A model generated the notes under the pieces. It saw only the letters and a program-made list of their open reading frames with translations. It searched no databases and was not told where the DNA came from. The translations under genes and the position numbers were made by a program. Source: Comamonas sp. (lineage in GTDB: Bacteria; Pseudomonadota; Gammaproteobacteria; Burkholderiales; Burkholderiaceae_C). From it: a stretch of DNA of 11,347 nucleotides. Where the stretch lies: NCBI GenBank assembly GCA_019236485.1, contig JAFAIY010000619.1, positions 1 through 11,347 on the forward strand, read 5' to 3'. Below are positions 1 to 6,029 of the stretch, piece by piece (position 1 is the first letter of the stretch; each line of letters begins with the position of its first letter).

Positions 1-388
1 CAACTTCCTGCGCTATCTGCGTGGCACGCCCTGGCTGCCGCTGGCCATGAATCTGATGGGCAGCAAGATCGCGGCCAGCGTCTATCTGGACACCACCGAC
101 ATCACCGAACACGACTGCGTGAGCATAGGCGAGCACAGCGAGCTCAATGCCCTGTGCTGCCCGCAGACCCATTTGTTCGAGGACCGGGTGATGAAGATTG
201 ACCATGTGTCCATAGGCAGCCGCGTGACCATGGGCGCGCGCTGCACCGTGCTCTACAGCGCCAGCGTGGGCGACGGCGTGCAGCTGGGCCCGCTGACCCT
301 GGTGATGAAGGGCGAGACCCTGCCCGCGCGCACCCGCTGGGAGGGCGCGCCGGCCGCACCGGCCCGGCGCAGCACCGGGGCGGTCTGA
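1..388 (+). CDS. Pls/PosA-like non-ribosomal peptide synthetase, C-terminal end (partial)
   Basis: This is the last ~128 codons of a gene that begins upstream of the window; it is read in the frame starting at base 2 and ends with TGA at 386-388. The visible part carries short beta-helix repeats of hexapeptide type, such as VSIGEHSELN and VTMGARCTVLYSASVGDGV. It also has the stretch LRGTPWLPLAMNLMGSKI and the segments HLFEDRVMKI and PLTLVMKGETLPA. From memory these match the C-terminal left-handed beta-helix portion of Pls/PosA-family synthetases, which are membrane-bound single-module enzymes related to epsilon-poly-lysine synthetase. Adenylation, carrier and membrane regions would lie upstream and cannot be seen. 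The phosphopantetheinyl transferase gene that overlaps its stop codon fits an enzyme needing a 4'-phosphopantetheine arm. The product cannot be predicted from this fragment. A stand-alone hexapeptide acyltransferase is the main alternative. Confidence 0.8.
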   Translation, partial: NFLRYLRGTPWLPLAMNLMGSKIAASVYLDTTDITEHDCVSIGEHSELNALCCPQTHLFEDRVMKIDHVSIGSRVTMGARCTVLYSASVGDGVQLGPLTLVMKGETLPARTRWEGAPAAPARRSTGAV

Positions 389-999
389 TGCAGATCCGGC
401 ACTGCTTCTTAGTGGGCGAGCCGCGGGCCTGCGCGCCGCAGCTGCGTCTGGTGCAGGGCCTGGATGTGGCCGACCGCGACAGGGCGCGGGCCCAGGCCCG
501 GGCGGCGCTGCGCGCCTGCCTGGCGCCCGAGCTGGGCTGTGCCGAGGCCGAGCTGGAGGTCAGCAATCTGCGCAACCAGGCGCCGCGGCTGCTGCTGCGC
601 GGCAAGCCGCTAGTGGCGCCGCACTGCTCCATCAGCCATGCGCCGGGCCTGGCGCTGCTGGCCTGGCATGGCCGGGGCGCGGTGGGCGTGGACATCCAGG
701 CCGTGGACGCGGGCGCACCGCGCCGCGAGCTCGAGGATGTGGCGCGCCTGTTTCTGGCGCCTCAAACCGCTCAAGCGCTGATGGATATTGCGCCGGATAC
801 TCTGTTTTTTGAAGCGTTTACAAGTGCCTGGACGCTGCACGAGGCCAGGCTCAAATGCGCGGGCCTGGGCCTGGTGGAGTGGAGCGGGGCGCTGCAGTTG
901 CGGCTGGCAGGCATGGACAGCGCAGCGCTGGCGCCCGCGGCCGGCTATGCGGGCGCCGTGGCCTGGTATGGCGCTGCCGGCGGCGCACAGGCGCGCTGA
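388..999 (+). CDS. 4'-phosphopantetheinyl transferase superfamily protein (Sfp type)
   Basis: This 203-residue protein should transfer 4'-phosphopantetheine from coenzyme A to a serine of a carrier protein, converting it to the holo form. The family signatures are present in order: SISHA at residues 81-85, GVDIQ at 100-104 with the Mg-binding Asp102, and WTLHEARLKCAGLGL at 148-162 with Glu152 and Lys156. The usual KE pair of the last motif reads HE (His151-Glu152), a substitution at a position where some relatives carry Arg. The ATG overlaps the TGA of the synthetase gene by one base, suggesting translational coupling and that the synthetase is the partner. Length is near the short end for Sfp-type enzymes. 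Bases 761-830, encoding residues ~125-148 just before the catalytic motif, are much less GC-rich than the rest of the gene. Confidence 0.88.
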   Translation: MQIRHCFLVGEPRACAPQLRLVQGLDVADRDRARAQARAALRACLAPELGCAEAELEVSNLRNQAPRLLLRGKPLVAPHCSISHAPGLALLAWHGRGAVGVDIQAVDAGAPRRELEDVARLFLAPQTAQALMDIAPDTLFFEAFTSAWTLHEARLKCAGLGLVEWSGALQLRLAGMDSAALAPAAGYAGAVAWYGAAGGAQAR

Positions 1000-1001
1000 A
1001 G

Positions 1002-1511
1002 CTACTGTATCCAGCCGCCCCGTTTGGCGTGGATGCGCGTCCAGCCATCGTCGAGCCTGCCGCCGTGGATTTCGCAGGCGGCCTGCTTGTTGACCGTGTT
1101 CTCGCTCGTGCCGCCCAGATAGTTGCTCACGGCCACCTTCACGGGCAGGCTGATGGTCAGCACCCGGCTTTCCTTGGTGTAGTCCAGGTAACGGGTGTCT
1201 GGCGGCAGCTGCAGCTCTTTCTTGTACCAGTCCAGACACAGCTGCGCTTCGCGCTCCAGCGCGGACTCGGGCAGATGCTTGGGCGGCGGCGCAAGCGGGG
1301 CGCTGGGCTCCTGCGGCACCGAGATGATGCGGCCGCTGCCCGACAGCGGCGCGCTTTGGCTGGGGGCCGTGGGCACGATGGGCGTGCTGCTGCTGCCCGC
1401 GGGACAGCTGGTGTCCTGATACCAGATCCGGCTGCCGTCGCTGCACCTGAGCACGGCCGAGGCCGAGGGGCTGAGGGCCGCCAAGATCAGCAAATACAGC
1501 AGATGTTTCAT
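1002..1511 (-). CDS. Small secreted protein with DUF4124-like N-terminus
   Basis: This 169-residue protein begins MKHLLYLLILAALSPSASA, a typical Sec signal peptide with a predicted cut after Ala19. The mature protein should therefore be periplasmic or cell-surface. Residues 20-38 (LRCSDGSRIWYQDTSCPAG) have the layout of DUF4124 domains: a Cys, an aromatic-Gln-Asp-Thr core and a second Cys. Residues ~40-80 are rich in Pro and Ser and look like a flexible linker. The C-terminal ~80 residues contain two more cysteines (92 and 146) and no fold I recognise. The start at 1511 was chosen because it gives the signal peptide; the open frame extends upstream across the dctM 3' end but reads as nonsense there. 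Its stop is two bases from the converging transferase stop, with no terminator between. Function unknown. Confidence 0.8.
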   Translation of the reverse strand: MKHLLYLLILAALSPSASAVLRCSDGSRIWYQDTSCPAGSSSTPIVPTAPSQSAPLSGSGRIISVPQEPSAPLAPPPKHLPESALEREAQLCLDWYKKELQLPPDTRYLDYTKESRVLTISLPVKVAVSNYLGGTSENTVNKQAACEIHGGRLDDGWTRIHAKRGGWIQ

Positions 1512-1581
1512 GCTCAAGCCTAGTGACGGGAATCGCTGCATTGTCCGCCATGGGCCGCGCATGACGATTTCAAGCGCCAAG

Positions 1582-1606
1582 AAAAAAGGCTGCCGCTGGC
1601 AGCCTT
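1582..1606 (-). terminator. Rho-independent terminator after dctM
   Basis: A perfect 9-bp stem (1586-1594 with 1598-1606) with a 3-base loop is followed, on the minus strand, by a run of six T (plus-strand A 1582-1587, two of which also pair at the stem base). It starts 19 bases beyond the dctM stop codon and would end the TRAP transcript before the next minus-strand gene. Confidence 0.9.
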
Positions 1607-1624
1607 GGGTAGAACAGGCGATGC

Positions 1625-2911
1625 TTACTGGAAGCCCAGGGTATGCGGCAGCCAGGTCGACAGCGCGGGGATGAAGGTCAGCAGGCACAGCACCACGAAG
1701 TGGGCCAGCAGGAACAGCGGCATCTCGCGCGTGAGTTCGGTGATGGAGACGCGCGTGGCCACCGAGGTCACGAACAGCAGGCCGCCCACGGGCGGAGTGA
1801 TCATGCCCAGCGTGAGGTTGACGATGACCACCATGGCGAAGTGCGTGGGATCTATGCCCAGGCTGGCCGCGATGGGTGCGAGTATGGGCACCAGGATCAT
1901 CACGCCGGGCAGAGGCTCCATGAAGATGCCGAAGATCAGCAGCAGAATGTTCACCGCGATCAGGAACATCACGGGAGAGAGCTGCCAGCTCACGATGAGC
2001 TCGGACAGATACTGCGGAATGCCTTCCACGGTCAGCACCCAGGCAAAGGCGGCCGAGGTCGCCATCACCAGCAGCACCGAGGCCGTGAGCATGGCCGAGC
2101 GCGCGAGGATGCCGGGCACGGCCGACCATTGCAGCGTGCGGTAAATCCATTTGCCGCAGATCAGCGCATAGAACACGGCGACCACCGAGGCCTCGGTGGG
2201 CGTGAAGATGCCGAAGCGGATGCCGACCACGATGAGCACGATGAGCATCAGCGCCGGTATGGCCTTGAAGCTGTTGAGCCAAATCTCGCGCGCGCTGGGG
2301 CGCGGTTCGGTGCTGCGGTAGTCGCGCTTCTTGCAGACCCACCAGTTGACGGCCGCCATGGCCAGAGCGATCAGGATGCCGGGGATGAAGCCCGCCATGA
2401 ACAGGCCGCCGACCGAGACATGTTCGTCCTGCAGCGCGTAGATGATCATGCTGACCGAGGGCGGAATGATGGGGCCGACGATGGCCGTGCTGGCCGTGAG
2501 CGCGGCCGCATAGGGGCGGCCGTAGCCGGCCTTGTCCATCATCTTGACCATCATGGAGCCGGGGCCGGCCGCATCGGCCAGGGCCGAGCCCGAGATGCCC
2601 GAGAACAGGGTCAGCGACAGCACGTTGGCATAGCCGAGACCACCGCGCAGATGGCCGACGAACTGGGCCGCGAAGCGCAGCAGCACATGCGTGAGCGCGC
2701 CGCCCGACATCAGCTCGGCCGCCAGGATGAAGAAGGGCACGGCCATCAGCGGAAAGCTGTCTATGCCCGTGAACATCTCCTTGAAGACGATGAGCTGTGG
2801 ATAACGTCCGCCGACGAACACGGCCAGCGCGGCCGAGATGGCCAGCGCGAAAGCCACCGGAAAGCCCAGCGCGAGCAGGACGATGATGGCAACAAATAAA
2901 GTGATACCCAT
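1625..2911 (-). CDS. dctM: TRAP transporter large permease subunit, DctM family
   Basis: This 428-residue polytopic inner-membrane protein is the transport-channel subunit of a tripartite ATP-independent periplasmic (TRAP) transporter, which takes up organic acids by ion-coupled secondary transport. Length is typical of the family. Hydrophobic segments run throughout. Family motifs include SGISGSALADAAGPG (residues 104-118), GPIIPPS (146-152), FTPTEA (236-241) and ITPPVGG (371-377), the paired re-entrant regions of the two halves. It is the last gene of dctP-dctQ-dctM. The ATG at 2911 has no clear Shine-Dalgarno sequence. It is separated from the dctQ stop by 154 bases that contain a dispersed repeat, whereas these two genes usually abut or overlap. 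The symbol is the generic family name; the substrate is not known. Confidence 0.95.
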   Translation of the reverse strand: MGITLFVAIIVLLALGFPVAFALAISAALAVFVGGRYPQLIVFKEMFTGIDSFPLMAVPFFILAAELMSGGALTHVLLRFAAQFVGHLRGGLGYANVLSLTLFSGISGSALADAAGPGSMMVKMMDKAGYGRPYAAALTASTAIVGPIIPPSVSMIIYALQDEHVSVGGLFMAGFIPGILIALAMAAVNWWVCKKRDYRSTEPRPSAREIWLNSFKAIPALMLIVLIVVGIRFGIFTPTEASVVAVFYALICGKWIYRTLQWSAVPGILARSAMLTASVLLVMATSAAFAWVLTVEGIPQYLSELIVSWQLSPVMFLIAVNILLLIFGIFMEPLPGVMILVPILAPIAASLGIDPTHFAMVVIVNLTLGMITPPVGGLLFVTSVATRVSITELTREMPLFLLAHFVVLCLLTFIPALSTWLPHTLGFQ

Positions 2912-2965
2912 GATGTTTCAGTCAATCAGTGATTCATGGCGTGAAGCATGAAACTGGCGTGCCCC

Positions 2966-3064
2966 CAACGAGAGACACCGAGGAAGGGCCGCCCCGCACC
3001 GAAGGTGTCGTCCCTCTCCCGCGGAGCGAGAGAGGGGGAAGGCGCGCAGCGACTCAGGGGGTGT
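2966..3064. repeat. Dispersed stem-loop repeat, copy A (between dctQ and dctM)
   Basis: This segment aligns with 5911-6022 in the same orientation, sharing AAGGGCCGCCCC, GTCGTCC, AGAGAGGGGGAAG and CTCAGGGGGTG in order. It forms one stem from 2974-2979 with 3004-3009. A second forms from 3012-3018 with 3030-3036, extended by 3020-3022 with 3026-3028. It begins directly after the dctQ stop in the direction of transcription. It looks like a family of intergenic palindromic repeats I associate with Comamonadaceae genomes; family membership is from recall. Confidence 0.75.
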
Positions 3065-3065
3065 T

Positions 3066-3581
3066 TCATATGGACGCCGCGGCGTCTGCATCCATCTCAT
3101 CGGACTCGGCAAAGTCGCCGGCCCTGATATAGCCGCGTGCGATGAACAGCAGATGCACCAGCATCAGCACAAAGCCCGCGGGCATGGCCGCATAGATGAA
3201 GGAGATGGGAATGTCGGTGGCGGCCGTGGTCTGGAAGCGCGTGGCGTACACGTACTGCGAGGAGGTCACGGTCATCACGGCGAAGAACAGGGCCAGGCCG
3301 GCCACGACCAGAGCGCGGATGATCTGTGCGCTCTTGGTGCTCACGGAGCGGTGCAGATTGTCGATGGCCACATGGCCGCCGAAGCGCAACACCAGGCCCG
3401 CACCCAGAAAGGTGACCCAGATCATCATGTGGCGGGCCACTTCCTCGGCCCAGACTATGGAGTCGCCCGTGGTGTAGCGCAGCACCACATTGGCAAAGAC
3501 GATGCAGGCCATGGCCAGCAGCAGGGCGATGAGCAGCCAGCGGTTGCAGGCCACCAGAAGGCGTTCGATACGTTCAAGCAT
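3066..3581 (-). CDS. dctQ: TRAP transporter small permease subunit, DctQ family
   Basis: This 171-residue inner-membrane protein, with about four transmembrane helices, is the small membrane subunit that associates with DctM. Characteristic features are NVVLRY at residues 31-36, WAEEVARHMMIWVTFLGAGL at 44-63, and GGHVAIDNL at 68-76. The hydrophobic segments are at roughly 13-34, 50-66, 88-108 and 126-148. The C-terminus is acidic (ESDEMDADAAASI). The start at 3581 (MLERIERLL) was chosen because family members usually begin this way; the frame stays open to 3734, but the extra 51 residues are basic and unlike DctQ. No strong ribosome binding site precedes it. It lies 201 bases downstream of dctP and 154 bases upstream of dctM. 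Family assignment is secure; the exact start is less so. Confidence 0.9.
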   Translation of the reverse strand: MLERIERLLVACNRWLLIALLLAMACIVFANVVLRYTTGDSIVWAEEVARHMMIWVTFLGAGLVLRFGGHVAIDNLHRSVSTKSAQIIRALVVAGLALFFAVMTVTSSQYVYATRFQTTAATDIPISFIYAAMPAGFVLMLVHLLFIARGYIRAGDFAESDEMDADAAASI

Positions 3582-3740
3582 AGGGGGTGGAGGTGAGGCG
3601 CGAGAGCCGCGGCGGGCTGCCGCCCTCACCGAGTTGGTTAGCAGCGCAATCATCTGGCAGCGCGCGCCATAAAGCCATTGGTAATGACCGCAGCCGTTGT
3701 CTCTGCGGCGACCGGAGCCGGTGCGCTGCCTCAACGAACA

Positions 3741-3762
3741 AGGCCGGGCGAGGGCCCGGCCT
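3741..3762 (-). promoter_or_regulatory. Intercistronic hairpin between dctP and dctQ
   Basis: A perfect 9-bp GC-rich stem (3741-3749 with 3754-3762) with a 4-base loop starts 20 bases after the dctP stop codon. It lacks a proper T-run on the minus strand, so it may be a partial terminator or an mRNA-protecting structure that keeps dctP transcript levels above those of the permease genes. A weaker hairpin (3688-3693 with 3703-3708) lies further along the 201-base gap. Confidence 0.55.
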
Positions 3763-3782
3763 GGCTCATGGCATGGGCCGGA

Positions 3783-4769
3783 TTACTTGGTGGCGGTAAT
3801 CGTGTCCAGAGTCTTCTGGCCGAACTTCTTCGCGTATTCCTTGTAGGCCGGCTCCAGCGCCGTGCGGAACGCGGCCTGGTCCACCTTCTCGACGACCTTC
3901 ATGCCATTGGCCTTGGCTTCTTCCACGCCCTTTTTCTCCACGCCGTCCACAAAGGCGCGCGAAGCGATGGCGCCTTTTTTCGCACCTTCGGTGAAGGCCG
4001 CCTTCTGGCTGGCGGACAAAGTGCCCCAGAATGAGGGCGAGACGATCAGCGCCATGGGGGCGTAGACATGGGCGGTCAGCGTCAGGTGCTTTTGCACCTG
4101 CCAGAGCTTGGCCGAGCTCAGCACGGAGATCGGGTTCTCCTGGCCGTCGATGGTGCCCTGCTGCAGCGCACCTATCACCTCGGGCCAGGACATGGGCGTG
4201 GGCGAGGCGCCCAGGGTGCGGAAGGCCGTGATGTGCACGGGGTTCTCGGTCACGCGGATCTTCAGGCCCTTGAGGTCGGCCACGCCATTGACCGCATGCT
4301 TGTTGTTGCTCAGGTGGCGGAAGCCCTGCTCGCCCCAGGCCAGGGCCACGAGGCCGCGCTTCTGGAACTTGGCCAGCAGCTCCTGGCCGAAAGCGCCGTC
4401 CATCACGGCGCGTGCATGCTGGGTGTCGCGGAACAGGAAGGGAATGTCCACCACGCCCACATCGGGCACGAAGTTGCTGAGTGCGCCGGTGGAGACGATG
4501 GCCGCTTCCACGGTGCCCAGCTGCAGGCCTTCGATCAGCTCGCGCTCGCCGCCCAGGGCCGAGGAGGGGAACTGCTTGAACTTGTAGGCGCCGTTGGTGC
4601 CTTTTTCCACGGCCTCGGCCCAGGCGTTGGCGGCAGCGCCGTAGTGCGAGTTCACGGCCAGGGCGTAGCCAATCTTGACTTCCTTGCCCTGGGCAAAAGC
4701 GGCACCGGCTGCCAGGGTTGCGGTAGTGGCCACGGCGGTGGCGACAAAGGTGCGACGGATCATGCTCAT
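3783..4769 (-). CDS. dctP: TRAP transporter periplasmic solute-binding protein, DctP family
   Basis: This 328-residue protein starts with a signal peptide (residues 1 to ~27, ending GAAFAQG), so it is exported to the periplasm, where it captures the substrate and delivers it to DctQM. DctP-family landmarks are IGYALAVNSHYG (33-44), FPSSALGGERELIEGLQLG (67-85), GFRHLSN (149-155), LKGLKIRVTENP (166-177) and PEVIGALQQGTIDGQENP (196-213). Arg172 corresponds to the conserved arginine that salt-bridges the substrate carboxylate in characterised members, so an organic acid ligand is likely; its identity is not predictable here. The ATG at 4769 has an AGGGAGAGAG ribosome binding site seven bases upstream; a second in-frame ATG two codons later is possible. 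It is the first gene of the TRAP operon. Confidence 0.95.
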   Translation of the reverse strand: MSMIRRTFVATAVATTATLAAGAAFAQGKEVKIGYALAVNSHYGAAANAWAEAVEKGTNGAYKFKQFPSSALGGERELIEGLQLGTVEAAIVSTGALSNFVPDVGVVDIPFLFRDTQHARAVMDGAFGQELLAKFQKRGLVALAWGEQGFRHLSNNKHAVNGVADLKGLKIRVTENPVHITAFRTLGASPTPMSWPEVIGALQQGTIDGQENPISVLSSAKLWQVQKHLTLTAHVYAPMALIVSPSFWGTLSASQKAAFTEGAKKGAIASRAFVDGVEKKGVEEAKANGMKVVEKVDQAAFRTALEPAYKEYAKKFGQKTLDTITATK

Positions 4770-4799
4770 GGCAGTACTCTCTCCCTAGTTATGTCTTTG

Positions 4800-4831
4800 G
4801 AAATAAACATAAAAATTGTAGTGAGTGCCAA
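4800..4831 (-). promoter_or_regulatory. Possible dctP promoter (AT-rich stretch)
   Basis: On the minus strand, TTGGCA (4831-4826) is followed by an AT-rich run containing TACAAT (4820-4815) and TTTATT further down. The elements are individually plausible but no pair has ideal spacing, so only the region, not the exact boxes, is supported. It lies 31-62 bases upstream of the dctP start. Confidence 0.3.
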
Positions 4832-4876
4832 CCGTGAGGCAGGGCTGATAGGGGGCTCGTCTTGTGCGTGCCATGG

Positions 4877-4893
4877 CATCGCGAAACGCGATG
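4877..4893. promoter_or_regulatory. Perfect inverted repeat upstream of dctP, candidate operator
   Basis: CATCGCGAAACGCGATG is a 7-bp perfect inverted repeat around a 3-base centre, about 110 bases upstream of the dctP start and upstream of the promoter-like stretch. The size suits a dimeric transcription factor. A second palindrome, GCCATGGC (4870-4877), abuts it. No regulator gene lies in the window, so the binding protein is unknown. Confidence 0.4.
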
Positions 4894-4941
4894 TCTTACA
4901 CCTGGGGGCGCAGCGTCGAGGCGGCCTGCCCCGGGCCCAAT

Positions 4942-4975
4942 AAAAAAGCCGGCAGAGCGTTCTGCCGGCTTTTTT
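4942..4975. terminator. Strong symmetric rho-independent terminator
   Basis: A 15-bp perfect stem (4942-4956 with 4961-4975) with a 4-base loop has six A on one side and six T on the other, so it could work in both directions. In context it ends minus-strand transcription from the HAD phosphatase gene and isolates the dctP promoter. Confidence 0.93.
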
Positions 4976-4978
4976 CAT

Positions 4979-5054
4979 AGCTGCTTGCGCATGCTGTACA
5001 TGACTTTCAGCAGTCAATCTCTGTGGATGGATTGCTGCTCATGCGCTGCAAGCT
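4979..5054. repeat. Hairpin-forming intergenic element after the HAD gene
   Basis: The ends are an imperfect inverted repeat (4979-4993 and 5040-5054, matching at 11 of 15 positions). Inside are further complementary arms (5009-5019 with 5030-5039, one bulge). The element fills the gap between the HAD stop codon and the terminator. Its AGCTGCTTGCGC end resembles a short repeat I recall as common in Comamonadaceae intergenic DNA; that resemblance has not been checked. Confidence 0.5.
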
Positions 5055-5055
5055 C

Positions 5056-5856
5056 CTATTTTCGCTGCGATAGCAGATGCTCGGCAAGCTGCACAAAGCC
5101 GTCGCCGCGCTCGGCCTGGGTCACATAGCGCGGCAGGTGCTTGAGCTGGGGCACGAAGCGCTCGATATTCGCCACGCCCACGCTGTGGGGCATGTGCTCG
5201 AACATCAGCTGGTCGTTGGTGGAGTCGCCGATATAGATCCAGCGCTCCAGCGTGGCGTCGAGGTCAATGTCGAACAGGGAGCGGACTATCCAGCGCGCGC
5301 CCTCGAGCTTGTTGTGCTCGCCGAACCAGCCATTGATATGGATGGAGCTCACGGTGGCGTTCATGCCCGCGGCCTTCATGATGGCCACGCAGGCCTCGAT
5401 ATCGGCCTGGGGCATCTGCGTGAACTCGCTGTGGTCCACGGCGATATCGCATTCGCGGCCCGCCGAGTCGGTGGCGCGGCTGGCGCCCGGAACCCGGGCC
5501 TCGACCTCGGCCAGTACCTGCTGCATGCGCGCGAAGTTGGCGCTGCGCGTGGCGTCGTCCTGCTGGTAGAGCTTGTCGAGCAGGCCCAGAGCGTTCTTCT
5601 TCAGCGCCACGGCGCCGTTCTCGGCCACGATGGCATCCACGGGCCAGGCTGAGGCAAACGGCACGCTCCAGCCCACGGGCCGGCCCGTGATGGGAACGAC
5701 CTTGAGACCGGCATTCTTCAGGCGCGCGATCGCGGCCACCACATGCTCGGGCACCACGCCCTCGGTGGTCAGCGTGTCGTCGATATCGGTCAGCACGCCC
5801 AGCAGATTCCGGGGAACTGGCAGTTCAGACAAAGGGCGCAGAAATTCTTGGCTCAC
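5056..5856 (-). CDS. HAD-superfamily phosphatase, class IIB (Cof / sugar-phosphatase type)
   Basis: This 266-residue cytoplasmic protein has the full set of haloacid-dehalogenase motifs. Motif I is TDIDDTLT at residues 23-30 (nucleophile Asp24, general acid Asp26). Motif II is ITGRP at 56-60 (Thr57). Motif III Lys183 lies in NKLEG, and motif IV is GDSTND at 210-215. The long insert between motifs II and III is the C2B cap of class IIB enzymes, a group that includes sucrose-phosphate and mannosyl-3-phosphoglycerate phosphatases and Cof proteins. It probably removes phosphate from a small sugar or cofactor phosphate; the substrate cannot be told from sequence. The start is GTG at 5856, with a GAGAG ribosome binding site about eight bases upstream. 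It follows prfC on the same strand across a 173-base gap holding a dispersed repeat, and is closed by the terminator at 4942-4975. Confidence 0.9.
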   Translation of the reverse strand: MSQEFLRPLSELPVPRNLLGVLTDIDDTLTTEGVVPEHVVAAIARLKNAGLKVVPITGRPVGWSVPFASAWPVDAIVAENGAVALKKNALGLLDKLYQQDDATRSANFARMQQVLAEVEARVPGASRATDSAGRECDIAVDHSEFTQMPQADIEACVAIMKAAGMNATVSSIHINGWFGEHNKLEGARWIVRSLFDIDLDATLERWIYIGDSTNDQLMFEHMPHSVGVANIERFVPQLKHLPRYVTQAERGDGFVQLAEHLLSQRK

Positions 5857-5910
5857 AGAAAACTCTCAATGCATTGCAAAGGACGCTTGAACTTGGCGCA
5901 GCCCATCGGC

Positions 5911-6022
5911 GGGACGCCGAGCAAGGGCCGCCCCTTACGCTCAGGGCGTCGTCCCCCTCCGGCGCGTAGCGCCAGAGAGGGGGAAGCGGCGGGGCCACCT
6001 AGGCAAAGCCGCTCAGGGGGTG
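5911..6022. repeat. Dispersed stem-loop repeat, copy B (between prfC and HAD gene)
   Basis: This is the second copy of the element at 2966-3064, in the same orientation and slightly longer. Stems form from 5913-5918 with 5945-5950 (extended by 5919-5922 with 5939-5942) and 5953-5959 with 5977-5983 (with inner 5961-5965 and 5969-5973). A third forms from 5985-5990 with 6008-6013. It begins seven bases after the prfC stop in the direction of transcription. It may act as a processing or termination structure. Confidence 0.75.
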
Positions 6023-6029
6023 ATCACGC

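Noticed and set aside
1512..2342. Long upstream extension of the DUF4124-like gene into the dctM 3' end
   Set aside because: The extension overlaps dctM on the same strand in another frame and would place the obvious signal peptide in the middle of the protein; the start at 1511 is far better.
1643..2899. 418-codon open frame opposite dctM
   Set aside because: Antisense shadow: Asp/Glu/His/Arg/Gln-rich nonsense opposite a clear permease gene.
3582..3734. N-terminal extension of dctQ to 3734
   Set aside because: The added 51 residues are Arg-rich and unlike the DctQ family, and would cover the intercistronic region; MLERIERLL at 3581 is a typical start.
4808..4831. Sigma-54 promoter upstream of dctP, suggested by TTGGCAC on the minus strand
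   Set aside because: The -24 GG is present, but the -12 GC dinucleotide is missing at the required spacing (the sequence there is AA).
4068..4943. 291-codon plus-strand frame opposite dctP
   Set aside because: Antisense shadow of a gene with a signal peptide and all DctP motifs; it also runs through the dctP promoter region.
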